Shown here in pieces: positions 61,717 to 64,000 of a stretch of DNA of 64,000 nucleotides (the stretch's first letter is position 1; every line of letters starts with the position of its first letter). Under the pieces are notes generated by a model. That model made no database searches and was not told the origin of the DNA. It worked only from the letters and a program-made list of their open reading frames with translations. The stretch lies in assembly GCF_000069225.1 (NCBI RefSeq), contig NC_010407.1, positions 930,001 through 994,000 of the forward strand, read 5' to 3'. A program made the translations under genes and the position numbers. Source of the stretch: Clavibacter sepedonicus. Its GTDB lineage: Bacteria; Actinomycetota; Actinomycetes; Actinomycetales; Microbacteriaceae.

Positions 61717-62139
61717 ATGCGCTTCCCCACCCTCATCCAAGCCGTCGCCGACGGAGCCTCCGCGGCGGGACTCGTGCTCTTCGCGTTGATCGCCACAGGC
61801 ATCGGCACCGCGCCGCTCGCGATCGGCGGGATCGTGCTGCTGGGGCTGTCGGCGATCGTGCGCGTCGTCGCGATCGTGTGGGCGCGGCGCCGGCTCGCGG
61901 TCGTCGGCCGGGGTCGCGGATCGTGGCAGCGGTGGATCCACGTGCTCTGGGCCCTGGAGTGCCTCGCCTTCGTCGCGGGACTCCTGCTCGCGCACTCGTC
62001 CGTCGGCGCCGTCGCGACCGCGGCGATCGTCGGCGTGCTCGTGGGCGTCGCGTCCGCCGCGCTCGCCGGGGGCGCCGCCCGACGCGCCGGACGCGGATCC
62101 GGCTTCGTCGACTCCGCCTCGATCACCGCCTACGCGTAG
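61717..62139 (+). CDS. Four-helix membrane protein of unknown function
   Basis: A 140-residue protein with hydrophobic segments near residues 8-28, 32-56, 75-93 and 95-116. Not recognised. Its end overlaps the convergent lactonase gene by ten bases; both end in -AYA within the palindrome GCCTACGCGTAGGC (62129-62142). Confidence 0.65.
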   Translation: MRFPTLIQAVADGASAAGLVLFALIATGIGTAPLAIGGIVLLGLSAIVRVVAIVWARRRLAVVGRGRGSWQRWIHVLWALECLAFVAGLLLAHSSVGAVATAAIVGVLVGVASAALAGGAARRAGRGSGFVDSASITAYA

Positions 62140-63020
62140 GCGCTCGCGGCGGGCCCCGTGACGCCCGGCCGCACCGCGAACAGCATCCCCGCGCGCGGAT
62201 GCCGGGCCGAGTCCTCCTCGGAGTAGCCCTCCTGCGAGGTCGTGATCACGAGCACGTCGCGGGCGGGCCCGACGAGGGCGCAACTGGAGACCTGGGGCGC
62301 ATCCACCCGCACGGATCCCACGTGCTCGCCCGCGGGGGAGTAGCGCCGGACCTCGCTGCCGCCCCAGAGCGCGACCCAGAGGAAGCCCTCGTCGTCGACG
62401 CACATGCCGTCGGGGTGGCCGTCGGCGGGGTCGATCTCGACCACCACCTCGGGATCCGCGAGGCCGCCCTCCTCGGTGACCCGGAAGCGGCGCACCTGCT
62501 GCGTGGTCGTGTCGATGTAGAGCATCTCCGTGCCGTCCGAGGAGAACGCCGTGCCGTTGGAGATGGTGACGCCCTCGAGCACGGTCGTCGCCCGGCCGCG
62601 GTCGAGCAGGTAGAGCGCGCCCGCGCCGAGGGTCTTGTCGAAGGCCATGGATCCCGCCCAGAGCCGGCCGCGCGGATCCACCTCGCCGTCGTTCATGCGC
62701 CGCCGGATGCCGTCGGCCGGCAGCACGTCGACCACCGGGATGAGCGCGCCCTCCGCCGTGAGGCGCACGAAGCCGTCGCGCGCGGCGAGCACGTGGCCGC
62801 CGTCGGCGTGCCGGACGACCGCGCCGACCGGGCCGCCCACGTGCGTCTCGGTGACAGGCCCGACGGCGAAGGTCACCGTGTCGAACGCGGCCTCGCGCAC
62901 GATGCCGACGTACTGGTCGGCCCAGAGCAGGGTGCCGCGCGCCTCGTCCCAGAGCGGCGCCTCGGCGTGCTCGGAGCGGACCGTGTCGAGCGGGACGGCG
63001 TCCCACGTGGTGACGCTCAT
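62130..63020 (-). CDS. SMP-30 / gluconolactonase-type lactonase
   Basis: A 296-residue six-bladed beta-propeller enzyme of the SMP-30/gluconolactonase/LRE family. EAPLWDEARGTLLWAD carries the first metal-binding Glu, NDGEVDPRGRLWAGSM the next ligand region, ISNGTAFSSDG the Asn ligand and HPDGMCVDDEG the Asp ligand. It hydrolyses sugar lactones. The ATG overlaps the stop of the SDR gene by four bases, so the pair is a dehydrogenase-lactonase unit of an oxidative sugar pathway. Confidence 0.9.
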   Translation of the reverse strand: MSVTTWDAVPLDTVRSEHAEAPLWDEARGTLLWADQYVGIVREAAFDTVTFAVGPVTETHVGGPVGAVVRHADGGHVLAARDGFVRLTAEGALIPVVDVLPADGIRRRMNDGEVDPRGRLWAGSMAFDKTLGAGALYLLDRGRATTVLEGVTISNGTAFSSDGTEMLYIDTTTQQVRRFRVTEEGGLADPEVVVEIDPADGHPDGMCVDDEGFLWVALWGGSEVRRYSPAGEHVGSVRVDAPQVSSCALVGPARDVLVITTSQEGYSEEDSARHPRAGMLFAVRPGVTGPAASAYA

Positions 63021-63811
63021 CGGGTGCCGTCCCGCGGACCGCGCTCCGGCGCGCCCTCGCCCTCGTACGCGCGCTGCGGCATCTGCGTCGCGAGCTTGCC
63101 GCCGCTCACGTCGACGAGCGTGCCGGTGATGTACCCGGCGCGGTCGCTCGCGAGGAACACGAGGAGGTCGGCCACGTCGTCGGGCCGCTCCCACCTGCGG
63201 ATGCTGAGGGTGTCGAGCAGGCGATCCTGCGCGGGCTCCGGCATCTCGGCGAAGCCGTTCATGGCGGTGGGGATCATGCCCGGCGCGTACGCGTTGACGG
63301 TGATGCCCCACGGCCCCAGCTCGCTCGCGAGCACGCGCGTGAACTGCACGACCGCGGCCTTCGAGGCGCCGTAGGCGGCCGCGCCGACGCTCGGGATGAC
63401 GGCCGCGAACGACGCCGCGTTGATGATCCGCCCGCCGCCGCCCGCCTTCATGACCGGGATGACGGCCTGCGACAGCAGGAACACGCCGCCCACGTTCACG
63501 TCGAACGCGGCTTGGAAGCGCGCGGGATCCAGCGTCTCGACCGGCCCCTCGACGTTGATCCCCGCGTTGTTCACGAGCACGTCGATGCGGTCGGCCGCAT
63601 CGACCACCTGCGCGATGGCCGCCTGGACGGAGGCCTGGTCGGTGACGTCGGCGACGATCGCCGTGATGCCCTCGGGCAGTGCGTCGCGGAAGCGGAGGTC
63701 GAGTCCGAAGACCCGGCACCCCTCCTCGAGGAAGCGCTCAGCGATGGCGCGGCCGATGCCCTGCGCGGCACCGGAGATGACGACGACCCTGTCGTGGAGA
63801 TCGATGAGCAT
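63017..63811 (-). CDS. SDR-family dehydrogenase (sugar dehydrogenase type)
   Basis: A 264-residue short-chain dehydrogenase: cofactor motif SGAAQGIGRAI, LVNNAGIN, catalytic Ser in AASFAA, and YGASKAAV with Tyr and Lys. Asp near residue 38 (GLDLRF) after the second strand suggests NAD preference. With the lactonase downstream it likely oxidises an aldose to its lactone, similar to the fucose or galactose pathways; the sugar is not known. Confidence 0.87.
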   Translation of the reverse strand: MLIDLHDRVVVISGAAQGIGRAIAERFLEEGCRVFGLDLRFRDALPEGITAIVADVTDQASVQAAIAQVVDAADRIDVLVNNAGINVEGPVETLDPARFQAAFDVNVGGVFLLSQAVIPVMKAGGGGRIINAASFAAVIPSVGAAAYGASKAAVVQFTRVLASELGPWGITVNAYAPGMIPTAMNGFAEMPEPAQDRLLDTLSIRRWERPDDVADLLVFLASDRAGYITGTLVDVSGGKLATQMPQRAYEGEGAPERGPRDGTR

Positions 63812-63870
63812 GCGTGTTCCCTGCGGTCGAATAGCGTTTCCCTCAACGTAGATGACCGAGGGAGACCGCC

Positions 63871-64000
63871 ATGTCCGGAAGCCGGACGCACGACGACGAC
63901 CACGACGGCGCTGCGCCTGGGGAGGGATCGGCGGGCCCGCGGACCCTGTGGGTGAGCGGCGCGGGATCCGGCGTCGGCCGCGCGACCGCCGTCGCCGCGG
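63871..64000 (+). CDS. Partial SDR-family oxidoreductase
   Basis: The first 43 residues of a gene cut by the window edge. After a 25-residue acidic and His/Gly-rich N-terminus comes LWVSGAGSGVGRATAVAA, the nucleotide-binding start of a short-chain dehydrogenase. GAGGGAG precedes the ATG at 63871. It is divergent from the other SDR gene, 59 bases away, and probably belongs to the same sugar pathway. Confidence 0.75.
   Translation, partial: MSGSRTHDDDHDGAAPGEGSAGPRTLWVSGAGSGVGRATAVAA

Overview
The window is very GC-rich actinobacterial DNA. Gene content, Tat and lipoprotein signals, GTG starts, DasR-type control of amino-sugar uptake, CUT1 sugar importers without their own ATPase, and IS481-family insertion sequences fit Microbacteriaceae. 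The best guess is a Clavibacter-like plant-associated organism; this is inference, as no marker gene is present. Genes are dense, mostly in short operons with 4-bp stop/start overlaps. I see no rRNA, tRNA, CRISPR array or prophage.

Layout. 0-2 kb: minus-strand operon of a small secreted protein with an internal stop and two membrane proteins, one with a probably lost start codon. 2-12.9 kb: GH36 alpha-galactosidase, aldo/keto reductase, M19 dipeptidase, acetyltransferase, DUF2207 protein, beta-lactamase-like lipoprotein and a Tat-exported Rv2525c-like protein. 13.2-15.8 kb: Asp23/AmaP-type envelope-stress operon with a frameshifted holin-like gene and an Asp23 paralogue missing its core. 16-18.3 kb: AraC regulator and a Tat-exported ferritin-like protein. 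18.5-19.6 kb: IS481-family element A, copy 1. 20.8-25.7 kb: N-acetylglucosamine PTS locus (DasR-like repressor, EIIA, EIICB, NagB, NagA) carrying at least three inactivating lesions and a suspect NagB active site. 25.8-39.6 kb: glycan locus with GH38, GH4 and a DeoR regulator divergent from a PfkB kinase, CUT1 importer, second NagB and LacZ-type GH2. 39.6-46 kb: thioesterase, FMN reductase, iron-siderophore ABC importer, IS481-family element B, NudK-like hydrolase. 46-54.9 kb: fructan locus (LacI regulator, CUT1 importer, GH32-like enzyme, secreted GH32), with element A copy 2 between regulator and importer. 55-57.9 kb: intact Asp23 protein, aquaporin, and an Asp23-like protein fused to an LEA-like 11-residue repeat domain. 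58-64 kb: frameshifted septum-formation-type lipoprotein, DUF805 protein, ABC exporter, SMP-30 lactonase, SDR enzymes.

How it works together. Three sugar systems dominate: PTS uptake of GlcNAc (decayed), an ABC/glycosidase system whose enzymes would suit mannose-, galactose- and GlcNAc-containing glycans, and a fructan system with a secreted exo-enzyme. Envelope and desiccation stress is the second theme (two Asp23 clusters, aquaporin, LEA-like repeats, ferritin-like protein).

The most striking features are genome decay (frameshifts in C6 runs, nonsense codons, a 96-bp deletion between short direct repeats), IS481 elements sitting exactly on CTAG stop codons, a transposase whose stop codon comes from the target site, and strong over-representation of GGATCC.
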